A stretch of 28,758 bases of DNA from Muribaculaceae bacterium (GTDB taxonomy: Bacteria; Bacteroidota; Bacteroidia; Bacteroidales; Muribaculaceae): NCBI GenBank assembly GCA_009775375.1, contig VSPO01000035.1:1-28758 (forward strand). Direction: 5' to 3'. The notes beneath the pieces were generated by a model that did no database searches, was not told where the DNA came from, and saw only the letters and a list, made by a program, of their open reading frames with translations. The translations under genes were made by a program, and so were the position numbers. Positions 1 to 8,285 of this stretch are shown here, piece after piece. The first letter of the stretch is position 1. Each line of letters starts with the position of its first letter.

Positions 1-1069
1 GACAAAGCCCACGCAACACAGCGTAAAGATGCTCCAGCAGGCCGGTATCCAACCCGATATCCTCGTGCTTCGCACGGAGAAGGAGCTGCCGCAAGGGATG
101 TGCCGCAAGGTGGCCCAGTTCTGCAACGTAGCCCCCGAGGCCGTGATACAAAGCCTCGACGCCCCCACCATCTATGAGGTGCCTCTGATGATGCACTCGC
201 AGGGTCTCGACAAAATCGTGCTTGAAAAAGCCGGAATCCCATCGGAAGGTGAGCCCGATATGTCGGCATGGTGCCATTTCCTGGATAAGCTTGAAGGGGC
301 TACGGAAGAGGTGACAATTGGTCTTGTCGGAAAATACGTTGAACTTCAGGATGCCTACAAGTCGATAAGCGAATCGCTTGGCCATGCCGCCGCCTACAAC
401 GACAGGAAACTTCGCCTCGTCTATATCCATTCAGAGCGTCTGACGGAAGAAAACGTGGAAGAGAAGCTGAAGGATATGGACGGAGTTATCATTGCCCCCG
501 GATTCGGACAACGCGGCATAGAGGGTAAGTTCGTGGCCTTGAAATGGCTCCGCGAGCATGATGTCCCGACGTTCGGAATCTGCCTCGGAATGCAGTGTAT
601 GGTCATCGAGTACGCCCGTAACGTCCTTGGCCTTGAGCACGCCAACTCTACGGAGATGGACCCCCACACACCCCACAACGTCATCGACCTGATGGAGGAG
701 CAGAAGAGTATTTCCAACATGGGCGGCACGATGCGTCTCGGCGCTTACGATTGCAGGCTTCGCGAGGATTCTCTCGTAGCTTCGGCCTATGGAAAGACTG
801 ATATCCGCGAGCGCCACCGTCATCGCTTTGAATTCAACGATGACTACAGGTCGAGATTTGAGGAAGCGGGAATGAAATGTGTAGGAGAAAATCCCGACAC
901 CCACCTCGTTGAGGTGGTGGAAGTCCCGGGGCTGAAATGGTTTCTCGGCACGCAGTACCATCCCGAATACCAAAGCACCGTGCTCCATCCCAATCCGCTC
1001 TTCATTAGCTTCATGAAGGCTGCCATCGCCCATAAGGAGAGCAAGGTGGAAAATAAAGACAAGCAATAA
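1..1069 (+). CDS. pyrG: CTP synthase, 3' part (5' end outside window)
   Basis: CTP synthase makes CTP from UTP, ATP and glutamine in the cytoplasm, the last step of de novo pyrimidine nucleotide synthesis. The reading frame is already open at base 2 and begins with TKPTQHSV, a conserved stretch of the synthetase domain, so the gene starts upstream and the ATG at 29 is internal. The class I glutamine amidotransferase domain follows. Its nucleophile is the Cys of FGICLGMQ (codon at 581-583), and the His-Pro-Glu of QYHPEY (codons at 959-967) completes the triad. The gene ends with TAA at 1067-1069, 35 bases before yidC, and the pyrG-yidC order is common in Bacteroidales. The identification is secure; only the upstream extent is unknown. 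Confidence 0.97.
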   Translation, partial: TKPTQHSVKMLQQAGIQPDILVLRTEKELPQGMCRKVAQFCNVAPEAVIQSLDAPTIYEVPLMMHSQGLDKIVLEKAGIPSEGEPDMSAWCHFLDKLEGATEEVTIGLVGKYVELQDAYKSISESLGHAAAYNDRKLRLVYIHSERLTEENVEEKLKDMDGVIIAPGFGQRGIEGKFVALKWLREHDVPTFGICLGMQCMVIEYARNVLGLEHANSTEMDPHTPHNVIDLMEEQKSISNMGGTMRLGAYDCRLREDSLVASAYGKTDIRERHRHRFEFNDDYRSRFEEAGMKCVGENPDTHLVEVVEVPGLKWFLGTQYHPEYQSTVLHPNPLFISFMKAAIAHKESKVENKDKQ

Positions 1070-1104
1070 CAACGACTAATAGCAACGCACAACGTTAAGA
1101 AAGA

Positions 1105-3198
1105 ATGGATAAAAATACCGTCATCGGATTGCTGCTAATGGCGGCAGTGTTTTTCGGATTCATGTGGCTTTCGCCGCGTCAAACCCCTTCGGAGGATTCC
1201 GGCACGGAGGAGGCGACGGAGATGTCGGCCCAGGTGGCTAACACAATAGATTCCCTGACCTCGGTGGAGAGGGAGTGGCTTGTGAAAAATATAATCGACC
1301 ATGGGGAGACGGTCGTGCTTCGCGACAGCACCCGTGCCTCACGTCTTAATGACGGGGTGGTCAATCTCGTGGCCGTTGGCGATTCCGTCACCGGGACTGT
1401 CACGATAGCCGGCGAGACCCTCGACTGGCGCGACATATGCCGGGCCGACTTGAAGAAGATGACGGTGCAGCAGCAGAGGAAGGCGGTGGAGGCTGTGCGT
1501 GCGGCCTCGCTCTCGATGGGAAGGTATGGCAAGTTTGCCAAGTTCCTTTCCGGCAAAGACAGCGTGATAAACATCGAGAACGATGTGCTCAAACTGCAAT
1601 TCAGTGCCAAGTCGGGCACAGTCACCCGTGCGGAACTTAAGAACTATTACACTGAGTTCACCCCCGACGAAAGCAAAGAGCGCAAAGATAAGGTCGTCAT
1701 ATTCGAAGGGGCCACCAACTCGTTCGATTTCCAGCTTCCACTTCCCCAGGGAGTCAGCACGAGCGAACTCTATTTCACTCCCTCTATGCCCAACGATTCC
1801 ACAGTGCTCATGTCGCTCCCCTTGGGCAAGGATGCTTATTGGGGACTTGAATACACCCTTCCCAAAGGCGACAGCTACGTAGTCGGAATTCGCGTGGTGC
1901 AGAAAAACCTCGCAGGCATAATCGAAAGCAACAACCGCAATCTCGGAGTCAACTGGCATCAAGACCTTATCCGCCAGGAGAAGGGAAAGATGTTTGAGGA
2001 ACGCAATTCAGCTCTTTATTACAAGTTTGCAGGTGGCGACGTTGAGAACCTTTCCGAAAACAAGAGCGAAAAGGAGGAAAGAAAGGCGAAGGTGAGGTGG
2101 ATCGGTTTTAAGAATCAGTTCTTCTCTTCAGTGCTGATAGCCGACCGTCCGTTTAATACGGCTGATTTCCAGACCGCCATCATCAAAGACCGTCCTTATT
2201 TCCTTAAAAGCCTCGACGCTCAGGCGGTGGTCAACGACTATAATTGGAATACGGAGGTGCCAGCTCAGTTCTCTCTCTTTATCGGCCCAAATTTATATCC
2301 TCTCCTTTCGAGCCTCGACAAGCAGACCGTTGCGGACGAGGACCTCAACCTGACCAAGCTTATCCCGCTCGGATGGTCGGTGTTCCGATGGATCAACACC
2401 GGAGTCGTGATCCCTCTCTTCAATTTCCTCGGCTCGTTTATCCACAACTACGGGATAATCATCCTGGTTATGACCATCCTCATCAAGCTTGTGCTTTTCC
2501 CCCTTACCTACAAGAGCTACAAGAGCCAGGCCAAAATGCGAATACTTGCCCCTGACATCAAGGCCATCAACGAGAAATATCCCGGGAATGAAAACGCCAT
2601 GGTGCGTCAGCAGAAGACCATGGCCCTCTACAACAAAGCCGGAGCCAACCCCATGTCGGGATGTCTTCCGATGTTGCTTCAGATGCCTATCCTCTTCGCA
2701 ATCTTCACGTTCTTCCCCTCGGCCATTGAACTCCGAGGAGAGAGCTTCCTCTGGGTGAAAGACCTGTCGGCTCCTGACGCAATCATCTCATGGAGCGGCA
2801 ACATCCCGCTCGTGACAGAATACTTCGGAAATCACATCTCGCTGTTCTGCTTGCTCATGACAGTCGTGAACATCCTTTACACACGTGTCAACATGCAGAA
2901 TTCCCCGGGACAGATGCCGGGCATGAAATGGATGATGTATCTGATGCCCGTGTTCTTCATGGTCTTCTTCAACAACTATGCGGCCGGCCTGAGCTACTAC
3001 TACTTCCTGTCCTTGCTTATCACCATAGCGCAGACCTATGCCTTCCGCTTTATAATAAAGGAGGAAGACGTCCGCAGGACAATGGCAGAAAACGCCAAGA
3101 AGCCTAAGAAAAAGAGTGGCTGGATGGCGAAGATGGAGGAGATGCAGCGTAGGCAGCAGCAGATGATCCGCGAGCAGCAGAAAGCGAAACGACGCTGA
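1105..3198 (+). CDS. yidC: membrane protein insertase YidC (Oxa1 family)
   Basis: YidC inserts and folds inner-membrane proteins, alone or with SecYEG. The 697-residue protein starts with an N-terminal membrane anchor (about residues 5-22). A large periplasmic P1 domain follows to roughly residue 420, then the conserved hydrophobic core with FNFLGSFIHNYG, KLVLFPLTYKSYKSQAKM and NPMSGCLPMLLQMPILFA. The C-terminus is very basic and Gln-rich (KRRQQQMIREQQKAKRR type), as expected of a ribosome-facing tail. The length fits Bacteroidetes YidC proteins. The start is supported by an AAGAAAG purine tract just upstream. It lies 35 bases after pyrG and is probably cotranscribed with it. Confidence 0.97.
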   Translation: MDKNTVIGLLLMAAVFFGFMWLSPRQTPSEDSGTEEATEMSAQVANTIDSLTSVEREWLVKNIIDHGETVVLRDSTRASRLNDGVVNLVAVGDSVTGTVTIAGETLDWRDICRADLKKMTVQQQRKAVEAVRAASLSMGRYGKFAKFLSGKDSVINIENDVLKLQFSAKSGTVTRAELKNYYTEFTPDESKERKDKVVIFEGATNSFDFQLPLPQGVSTSELYFTPSMPNDSTVLMSLPLGKDAYWGLEYTLPKGDSYVVGIRVVQKNLAGIIESNNRNLGVNWHQDLIRQEKGKMFEERNSALYYKFAGGDVENLSENKSEKEERKAKVRWIGFKNQFFSSVLIADRPFNTADFQTAIIKDRPYFLKSLDAQAVVNDYNWNTEVPAQFSLFIGPNLYPLLSSLDKQTVADEDLNLTKLIPLGWSVFRWINTGVVIPLFNFLGSFIHNYGIIILVMTILIKLVLFPLTYKSYKSQAKMRILAPDIKAINEKYPGNENAMVRQQKTMALYNKAGANPMSGCLPMLLQMPILFAIFTFFPSAIELRGESFLWVKDLSAPDAIISWSGNIPLVTEYFGNHISLFCLLMTVVNILYTRVNMQNSPGQMPGMKWMMYLMPVFFMVFFNNYAAGLSYYYFLSLLITIAQTYAFRFIIKEEDVRRTMAENAKKPKKKSGWMAKMEEMQRRQQQMIREQQKAKRR

Positions 3199-3218
3199 TT
3201 CCGCCGCAAGATGCGGAA
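3199..3218 (+). other. small stem-loop after yidC
   Basis: TTCCGC and GCGGAA form a 6-bp stem with an 8-base loop immediately after the yidC stop codon. No T-tract follows, so this is at best an mRNA-end or processing structure and not a standard terminator. Confidence 0.35.
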
Positions 3219-3274
3219 CGGCAGATGCGATGTCCCTCCGCGAAATGACATAATCACTAAATCCTGTTTCATAT

Positions 3275-4096
3275 ATGAAAGGACTGAGAACAATAAGGAT
3301 AGTATTGTCCGTGATGTTTTTCGCGGCAGCCATAGCCTACCTTGCGTTTGGCGTGGCCACTTTCCATGTGGGCAGGATTGTGGAAAGGTCGCAGGTAGTG
3401 CCCTCTGCAATAGCCGCCACCATGGGCGCCACGCTGTTTTGGATTATCGTGTCGTTTCTCCTCGGGAGGGTCTACTGTTCCACGGTATGTCCGGTCGGTA
3501 CGTTCCAGGACATAGTCATACGCCTGCGCCGACGGCTGCCGAAGTCCAGTAAGCCGTTCAGTTATAAGCCGGCGCGCCAGACGCGCTATCACGTACTCGC
3601 TGTCTATATCGTCTGCTTTGTGGCCGGCGTTCTGGCGGTGCCGTTTTGGCTTGAGCCGTGGAACATCATGAAGAATATCTGCGCGGCGATCAATCCGTCG
3701 CTTCTTGAAGCGACATGGATGACACTCGGAATCGGGATGGGCGCCGGAATAGCGTCGGGTATTATCTCGGCCGTGCTGATAGCCATATGCGCCCTATTTA
3801 CGGGGAGAGGATTCTGCACGGATATTTGCCCGATCGGGACCGCTCTCGGCTGCTTCCACGATTTCACGCTTATGCATATCGAAATCGATCCAGATAAATG
3901 CGTCAATTGCATGAAATGCGAAGAGATCTGCAAGTCGCAATGCGTGAAGGTAGTCGGGCGATATGTCGACAATTCGCGGTGCGTAAGATGTTTTGATTGC
4001 GTAGCAGTCTGTCCCAACGATGCGATAAGATTCCAGGCAAATCGCAACCGACGAGGCACGCCATTGATCCGCAAGGTGGGACGCTCAAAAATATAG
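3275..4096 (+). CDS. membrane-bound 4Fe-4S protein, NapH/YccM-like
   Basis: This is a predicted polytopic inner-membrane iron-sulfur protein of 273 residues. Hydrophobic segments lie near residues 8-30, 42-64, 106-124 and 150-176. Two Cys-x3-Cys-Pro motifs (C68/C72 and C181/C185) are of the type seen in NapH, CcoG and RnfB-like quinol-linked proteins. Two ferredoxin-type clusters follow: C209, C212, C215, C219, then C236, C239, C242, C246 followed by Pro. The first cluster lacks the usual Pro after its last Cys. The family usually passes electrons between the quinone pool and periplasmic or cytoplasmic partners, but the partner is not visible here. The stop codon is 4 bases before thyA, so the two are likely cotranscribed. 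Confidence 0.8.
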   Translation: MKGLRTIRIVLSVMFFAAAIAYLAFGVATFHVGRIVERSQVVPSAIAATMGATLFWIIVSFLLGRVYCSTVCPVGTFQDIVIRLRRRLPKSSKPFSYKPARQTRYHVLAVYIVCFVAGVLAVPFWLEPWNIMKNICAAINPSLLEATWMTLGIGMGAGIASGIISAVLIAICALFTGRGFCTDICPIGTALGCFHDFTLMHIEIDPDKCVNCMKCEEICKSQCVKVVGRYVDNSRCVRCFDCVAVCPNDAIRFQANRNRRGTPLIRKVGRSKI

Positions 4097-4100
4097 CGAA

Positions 4101-4895
4101 ATGAAACAGTATCTTGACTTATTACGACACATATTGGCCAATGGCCATGAAAAATCCGACCGTACAGGCACGGGCACAATTTCCACGTTCGGCTATCAGA
4201 TGAGGTTTGATCTATCCGAGGGTTTTCCTCTTCTGACCACCAAGAAAGTCCATCTAAAAAGCGTCATATATGAGCTGCTATGGTTTCTTGCCGGCGACAC
4301 CAACGTGAAATACCTTCAGGACCACGGGGTCAGGATATGGAACGAATGGGCGGATCCGGACGGCGATCTCGGGCACATATACGGCTTCCAATGGAGGTCG
4401 TGGCCTGATTATGACGGCGGGTTTATCGACCAGATTTCGGAAGCGGTCAGGACTATCAAGGAGAATCCCGATTCCCGCAGGATAATAGTCAGCAGTTGGA
4501 ACGTGGCTGACCTCGACAACATGAACCTACCACCTTGCCACACCCTTTTCCAATTCTACGTCAACGATGGGAAGCTATCTCTACAGCTTTATCAGAGAAG
4601 CGCCGACAGTTTTCTTGGGGTGCCTTTCAATATCGCCAGCTATGCATTGCTGACGATGATGATGGCACAGGTCTGCGGACTGCAACCCGGGGAGTTTATC
4701 CATACGTTTGGCGACGTGCATATCTATAAAAACCATCTGGAGCAGGTAAAAACGCAGCTTGGACGTGAGCCACGTCAGCTTCCCAAGATGCAAATAAATC
4801 CCGAGGTTGCCGACATATTCAAGTTCAGATATGAGGATTTCAAACTTGAAGGATATGATCCGTGTCCTGCAATCAAGGGGGAGGTGTCAGTCTGA
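4101..4895 (+). CDS. thyA: thymidylate synthase
   Basis: Thymidylate synthase methylates dUMP to dTMP using methylene-tetrahydrofolate. The 264-residue protein has the same length as E. coli ThyA and all the hallmark motifs: the R-T-G-T-G phosphate loop (residues 21-25), W80-N81-E82-W83, the catalytic Cys146 in PPCHTLFQFYV, RSADSFLGVPFNIASYA, and the dUMP-binding GDVHIYKNH. The protein ends with the expected P-x-I-K-G-E-V-S-V tail. It starts 4 bases after the upstream iron-sulfur protein gene. No dihydrofolate reductase gene follows, although folA is often the neighbour of thyA. Confidence 0.98.
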   Translation: MKQYLDLLRHILANGHEKSDRTGTGTISTFGYQMRFDLSEGFPLLTTKKVHLKSVIYELLWFLAGDTNVKYLQDHGVRIWNEWADPDGDLGHIYGFQWRSWPDYDGGFIDQISEAVRTIKENPDSRRIIVSSWNVADLDNMNLPPCHTLFQFYVNDGKLSLQLYQRSADSFLGVPFNIASYALLTMMMAQVCGLQPGEFIHTFGDVHIYKNHLEQVKTQLGREPRQLPKMQINPEVADIFKFRYEDFKLEGYDPCPAIKGEVSV

Positions 4896-4896
4896 C

Positions 4897-4939
4897 TTAT
4901 CTACAATCCCGGCAAAAGTTGTCAACAACCTGTAGATAA
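4897..4939. other. inverted 9-mers resembling DnaA boxes downstream of thyA
   Basis: TTATCTACA (4897-4905) and its exact reverse complement TGTAGATAA (4931-4939) flank a 25-base spacer that contains a smaller GTTG/CAAC stem. Each 9-mer differs by one base from the classical DnaA box TTATCCACA. The same bases could form a stem-loop at the end of the thyA message, but there is no T-tract after it. The rest of the gap to 5,116 is AT-rich and holds no recognised gene. Confidence 0.35.
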
Positions 4940-5116
4940 CGTTTGGAATTATCTGAATTTCAATGATTCTTTAATGGGAGATGCGTGGAAGATAATATGC
5001 AAATCAATGTTTGAGACATAATTTTCCGGCATATATTCTATGCGTTTTGCTTCTCGGGCATCATGCTTTTGACATATCCATGATTTAACCAATTTAACAA
5101 CATAACAGTTAACCCT

Positions 5117-7492
5117 ATGAAAAGATTTGCACTAAAAACCGGACTCGTTGCCATAGCCCTGGCCGGTATGGCATTTTCGCATATGAGTTGCGGAAGCAAG
5201 AGTGGAAACGTGGCTCCCGCCATTCCATCAGATGAAAAAATCGAGTCGGCGGTGAAGGAAAAACTTGCCAAGATGTCGCTCGAAGAGAAAGTCGGGCAGA
5301 TGACACAGATCACGATAGATGTCGTGACAGATATGCCCGCGAGCTATGGCACTGGCAAATTCACCCTTGATGAAGGGAAACTCGACACTATCATAAGAAT
5401 ACACAAAGTAGGGTCGCTGCTCAATGTCCCGATGGGAGTTGCCCAGACTCCGGAGGTCTACCATGACCTGATGGTGAAGGTGCAGGAAATATCGATGAAG
5501 GAGATTGGCATCCCATGTATCTTCGGACTTGACCAGATCCACGGCGTGACCTACGTACAAGGAGGCACACTGTTTCCCCAGAACATCAACATAGCATCGT
5601 CGTTTAATCCCTCTCTTGCCCATAAGGCAGGGGAGGTGACCGCCTACGAGACGAGGGCGGCATCCGTGCCATGGACTTTCTCTCCGGTCGTGGATCTCGG
5701 ACGCGATCCACGCTGGCCCCGTCAGTGGGAAAACTTCGGAGAGGATCCCTTGATGAACAGCATCTTCGGTGCGGAAGCCGTCAAGGGTATGCAGGGAGAA
5801 AACCCAAATCATATCGATCAGCAGCACATCGCGGCATGCGTGAAGCATTTCATGGGGTATGGCGTTCCTGCATCTGGAAAAGACCGCACGCCTTCCCACA
5901 TCGGCGAGGCTGAAATGAGGGAGAAACATTTTGCCCCTTACGTCAACGCCGCCCGCCACGGGGCCCTGACTGTGATGGTAAACTCTGCTTCGAACAACGG
6001 CATACCATTCCACGCAGACAAAAAACTGCTGACGGAATGGCTTAAGGAGGGACTTAACTGGGACGGCATGATCGTCACGGACTGGAACGATATCAACAAC
6101 CTCTATCAGCGTGAAGGAGTTGCCGCCAATCAGAAGGAGGCGATAGCCATGGCCATCAACGCCGGAATCGATATGTCGATGGTGCCCTACGATACGAGTT
6201 TCTGCACGGATCTCATCGAGCTCGTCAAGGAGGGCAAAGTGCCGGAGAGCCGCATCGACGATGCCGTCAGCCGCGTTTTGCGTCTCAAATATCGTCTCGG
6301 TCTTTTCGAGAAACCCTATCAGGAGATAGCCGAATATCCCGATTTCGGCTCTGAAGCGTTTGCCAAGGCCGCGCTTGAGGCGGCCATAGAGTCGGAAGTG
6401 CTTCTCAAGAATGAAGGCGGAGTGCTTCCCATCAAGCAGGGATCGAAGATTCTTGTGGCCGGTCCGAACGCCAATTCGATGCGTACGCTCAACGGCGGCT
6501 GGAGCTACAGCTGGCAGGGCGACAAGGCAGACCAGTGCGCAGTCGACTACAACACGATATATGAGGCCATGTGCGACGAATTCGGGAAAGACAACGTCAC
6601 TCTCAGCGAGGGAGTCAGCTACTGCACGAAGCCAGGCGACAGCTGGGAGAAGGATTCCGTAGTCAACATGGCGGCCACGATAGCCGCTGCCTCGCGAGCA
6701 GACGTCATTGTTGCCTGCATTGGCGAAAATTCATATTGCGAGACCCCTGGCAATATCGACGACCTCTCCCTTTCGGCCAACCAGACAGAGCTTGTTAAAA
6801 AGCTTGCCGCCACCGGTAAACCGGTTGTGCTTGTGCTCAATGAGGGACGTCCGAGGATAGTCAGGGAGCTTGTGCCGCTTACAAAGGCAGTGGTAGACAT
6901 TTTGCTGCCCGGCAATTACGGAGGCGACGCCCTGGCTTTGTTGCTTGCCGGGAAGGCCAACTTCTCAGCCAAGATGCCAATCACCTATCCTAAATACGTC
7001 AACGCTCTCTACACCTACGACCATAAGACCTCCGAGAAGATAGACGAGGCTATGGAAGGCAACTACAACTACGACGCGAAAATGAACATCCAGTGGCCCT
7101 TTGGCTATGGCTTGAGCTATAACGACTATGAATACTCAAACCTGAAACTGGATAAGGCTGAGTTCGGGCCTTCAGACGCGCTTACCTTCACTGTGGACGT
7201 TGCCAACAAGGGGAATATGGCAGGCAAGGAGCCTGTGTTGCTGTTCAGCAAGGATGTCGTGGCATCGACAACTCCCGACAATATCAGGCTCCGTGCGTTT
7301 GACAAGGTGGAGTTAAAGCCTGGCGAGAGCAGGAGCGTCACCTTGACCATACCCGCATCCGACCTTGCCTTTGTCGGAGCCGACGGGCGTTGGACGCTTG
7401 AGGAGGGCGATTTCAAGTTTAAGGTAGGCAATCAGTGGGTTGACGGCAAATGCACCTCGACAAAGACCTGGGAGCTTACGGAGCGCCAATGA
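5117..7492 (+). CDS. bglX: glycoside hydrolase family 3 beta-glucosidase, lipoprotein
   Basis: GH3 enzymes release terminal beta-linked glucose or related sugars. The 791-residue protein begins with a lipoprotein signal peptide whose lipobox ends at Cys25 (SHMSC followed by GS), so it is probably membrane-anchored in the periplasm or at the surface. The GH3 N-terminal barrel contains GLDQIHG (137-143), the Lys-His pair of VKHF (243-244) and the nucleophile Asp322 in MIVTDWND. The C-terminal sandwich has VAGPNANSMRTLNGGWSYSWQG, and a fibronectin-III-like domain ends the protein. No transporter genes are adjacent, so the substrate cannot be read from context. It appears to be a single-gene transcript ending at the terminator near 7,700. 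The family is certain; the symbol is by similarity. Confidence 0.93.
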   Translation: MKRFALKTGLVAIALAGMAFSHMSCGSKSGNVAPAIPSDEKIESAVKEKLAKMSLEEKVGQMTQITIDVVTDMPASYGTGKFTLDEGKLDTIIRIHKVGSLLNVPMGVAQTPEVYHDLMVKVQEISMKEIGIPCIFGLDQIHGVTYVQGGTLFPQNINIASSFNPSLAHKAGEVTAYETRAASVPWTFSPVVDLGRDPRWPRQWENFGEDPLMNSIFGAEAVKGMQGENPNHIDQQHIAACVKHFMGYGVPASGKDRTPSHIGEAEMREKHFAPYVNAARHGALTVMVNSASNNGIPFHADKKLLTEWLKEGLNWDGMIVTDWNDINNLYQREGVAANQKEAIAMAINAGIDMSMVPYDTSFCTDLIELVKEGKVPESRIDDAVSRVLRLKYRLGLFEKPYQEIAEYPDFGSEAFAKAALEAAIESEVLLKNEGGVLPIKQGSKILVAGPNANSMRTLNGGWSYSWQGDKADQCAVDYNTIYEAMCDEFGKDNVTLSEGVSYCTKPGDSWEKDSVVNMAATIAAASRADVIVACIGENSYCETPGNIDDLSLSANQTELVKKLAATGKPVVLVLNEGRPRIVRELVPLTKAVVDILLPGNYGGDALALLLAGKANFSAKMPITYPKYVNALYTYDHKTSEKIDEAMEGNYNYDAKMNIQWPFGYGLSYNDYEYSNLKLDKAEFGPSDALTFTVDVANKGNMAGKEPVLLFSKDVVASTTPDNIRLRAFDKVELKPGESRSVTLTIPASDLAFVGADGRWTLEEGDFKFKVGNQWVDGKCTSTKTWELTERQ

Positions 7493-7596
7493 CGACGCGC
7501 TCTTAGAGCGGCTTTAGCTGTCACAGTTCATGGGACAGAATGATTCATATGCCAAGTGTAGCAAACACACTCAAAAAATTGATTTTTAGGCTGAAA

Positions 7597-7644
7597 ACGG
7601 CTTTAAATATTGAGAAGTGCCTAAAATTGGCACTGGAGAGCCGT
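7597..7644 (+). other. nested stem-loop in the 3' region of the GH3 gene
   Basis: ACGGCT (7597-7602) pairs with AGCCGT (7639-7644). Inside it, AGTGCC (7616-7621) pairs perfectly with GGCACT (7629-7634) around a 7-base loop. The structure sits between the GH3 stop codon and the terminator at about 7,660-7,700, so the 3' untranslated part of the message is folded. No internal TAnnTTTG promoter was seen. It may be only an mRNA-stabilising structure or the body of a 3'-derived small RNA; the sequence alone does not decide. Confidence 0.4.
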
Positions 7645-7657
7645 CATTAAGGTAATG

Positions 7658-7701
7658 AAAAGCCCGGGAGAGAACGTAAAAGGATTCTCTCCCGGGTTTT
7701 C
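7658..7701 (+). terminator. rho-independent terminator after the GH3 gene
   Basis: CCCGGGAGAGAA (7663-7674) pairs perfectly with TTCTCTCCCGGG (7685-7696) across a 10-base loop. A G-T pair and an AAA/TTT extension lead into a short T-run at 7697-7700. The A-run before the stem also makes it a plausible terminator on the other strand. Confidence 0.85.
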
Positions 7702-8030
7702 TATGACCGTTGGAAAAGATAGGCACGTATAAAAATTTTGCGACCGGAGCATCGTCACGACGTCCCGGCCACTTGCGCTTTAATAATTGATTTTATCAGT
7801 TCCCTAATTTTTAATTTACACCTAATTATCCATTTTTATCTTAATCGTCAGTACTCCACAAAACATTGCCTCAAGAGGCTGTTGAATGAGAATTACTGCT
7901 TTAAGCGAGAGATCATAAATGAGGAGAAAACCAAAGGAAAAATTTGGGTTTCCTTTAATTTTAATGCAAAATTATCACAATAACAAATTAAAAACAAATT
8001 ATTAATGTAAAAAATTGGCTTAAGAAGGAT

Positions 8031-8044
8031 TTCAAACGTTTGAA
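8031..8044. promoter_or_regulatory. perfect LacI-family operator palindrome
   Basis: TTCAAACGTTTGAA is a perfect 14-bp palindrome with the central CG and flanking AAA/TTT typical of LacI/GalR/CcpA-family operators. It lies about 80-90 bases upstream of the predicted transcription start of the lacI-like gene. Confidence 0.7.
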
Positions 8045-8050
8045 AAATCT

Positions 8051-8062
8051 GCAAACGTTTTA
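8051..8062. promoter_or_regulatory. second, imperfect LacI-family operator
   Basis: GCAAACGTTTTA repeats the AAACGTTT core of the operator at 8031-8044. The two centres are 19 bp apart, close to two helical turns, so both sites would face the same side of the DNA and could be bound cooperatively. Confidence 0.55.
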
Positions 8063-8087
8063 TTTATGAAAATATATGTGCAAAATA

Positions 8088-8119
8088 TTTGCATTTAGAG
8101 AAAATACGCATTATCTTTG
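8088..8119 (+). promoter_or_regulatory. Bacteroidetes-type promoter for the lacI-like gene
   Basis: TTTG at 8088-8091 and TATCTTTG at 8112-8119 match the -33 (TTTG) and -7 (TAnnTTTG) elements of Bacteroidetes primary sigma promoters, with a 20-base spacer. Transcription would begin near 8126. Confidence 0.7.
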
Positions 8120-8285
8120 CAACCGAAAGTTACTTTCTGAATTAAGCGGCACACCAAGAATGGCTTAATGCATGCTAATTTTTGGGAATTGTTGCATAGG
8201 CGGCAATAAAGTAATTAAGGTCCGCTGATTGCATCCTAAATTTGGAGACAGACTTTTGGCCCTGAAAATTTAAATCTCTCTATTT

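Larger units (their letters stand above)
7702..8285. other. long AT-rich noncoding region upstream of the lacI-like gene
   Basis: No convincing gene is present. An 81-codon open frame at 7738-7983 has low-complexity composition, no family resemblance and no ribosome-binding site, so it was not called. The interval carries paired LacI-type operators (8031-8062), a promoter (8088-8119) and a leader of about 160 bases before the regulator. The leader contains a possible stem, ATTAAGC (8141-8147) with GCTTAAT (8163-8169). Confidence 0.6.

Noticed and set aside
431..1072. 213-codon antisense frame opposite pyrG
   Set aside because: It lies wholly opposite conserved CTP synthase coding sequence and has no features of its own.
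7738..7983. 81-codon open frame upstream of the lacI-like gene
   Set aside because: AT-rich low-complexity translation, no ribosome-binding site and no recognisable family; it lies in a region better explained as regulatory.
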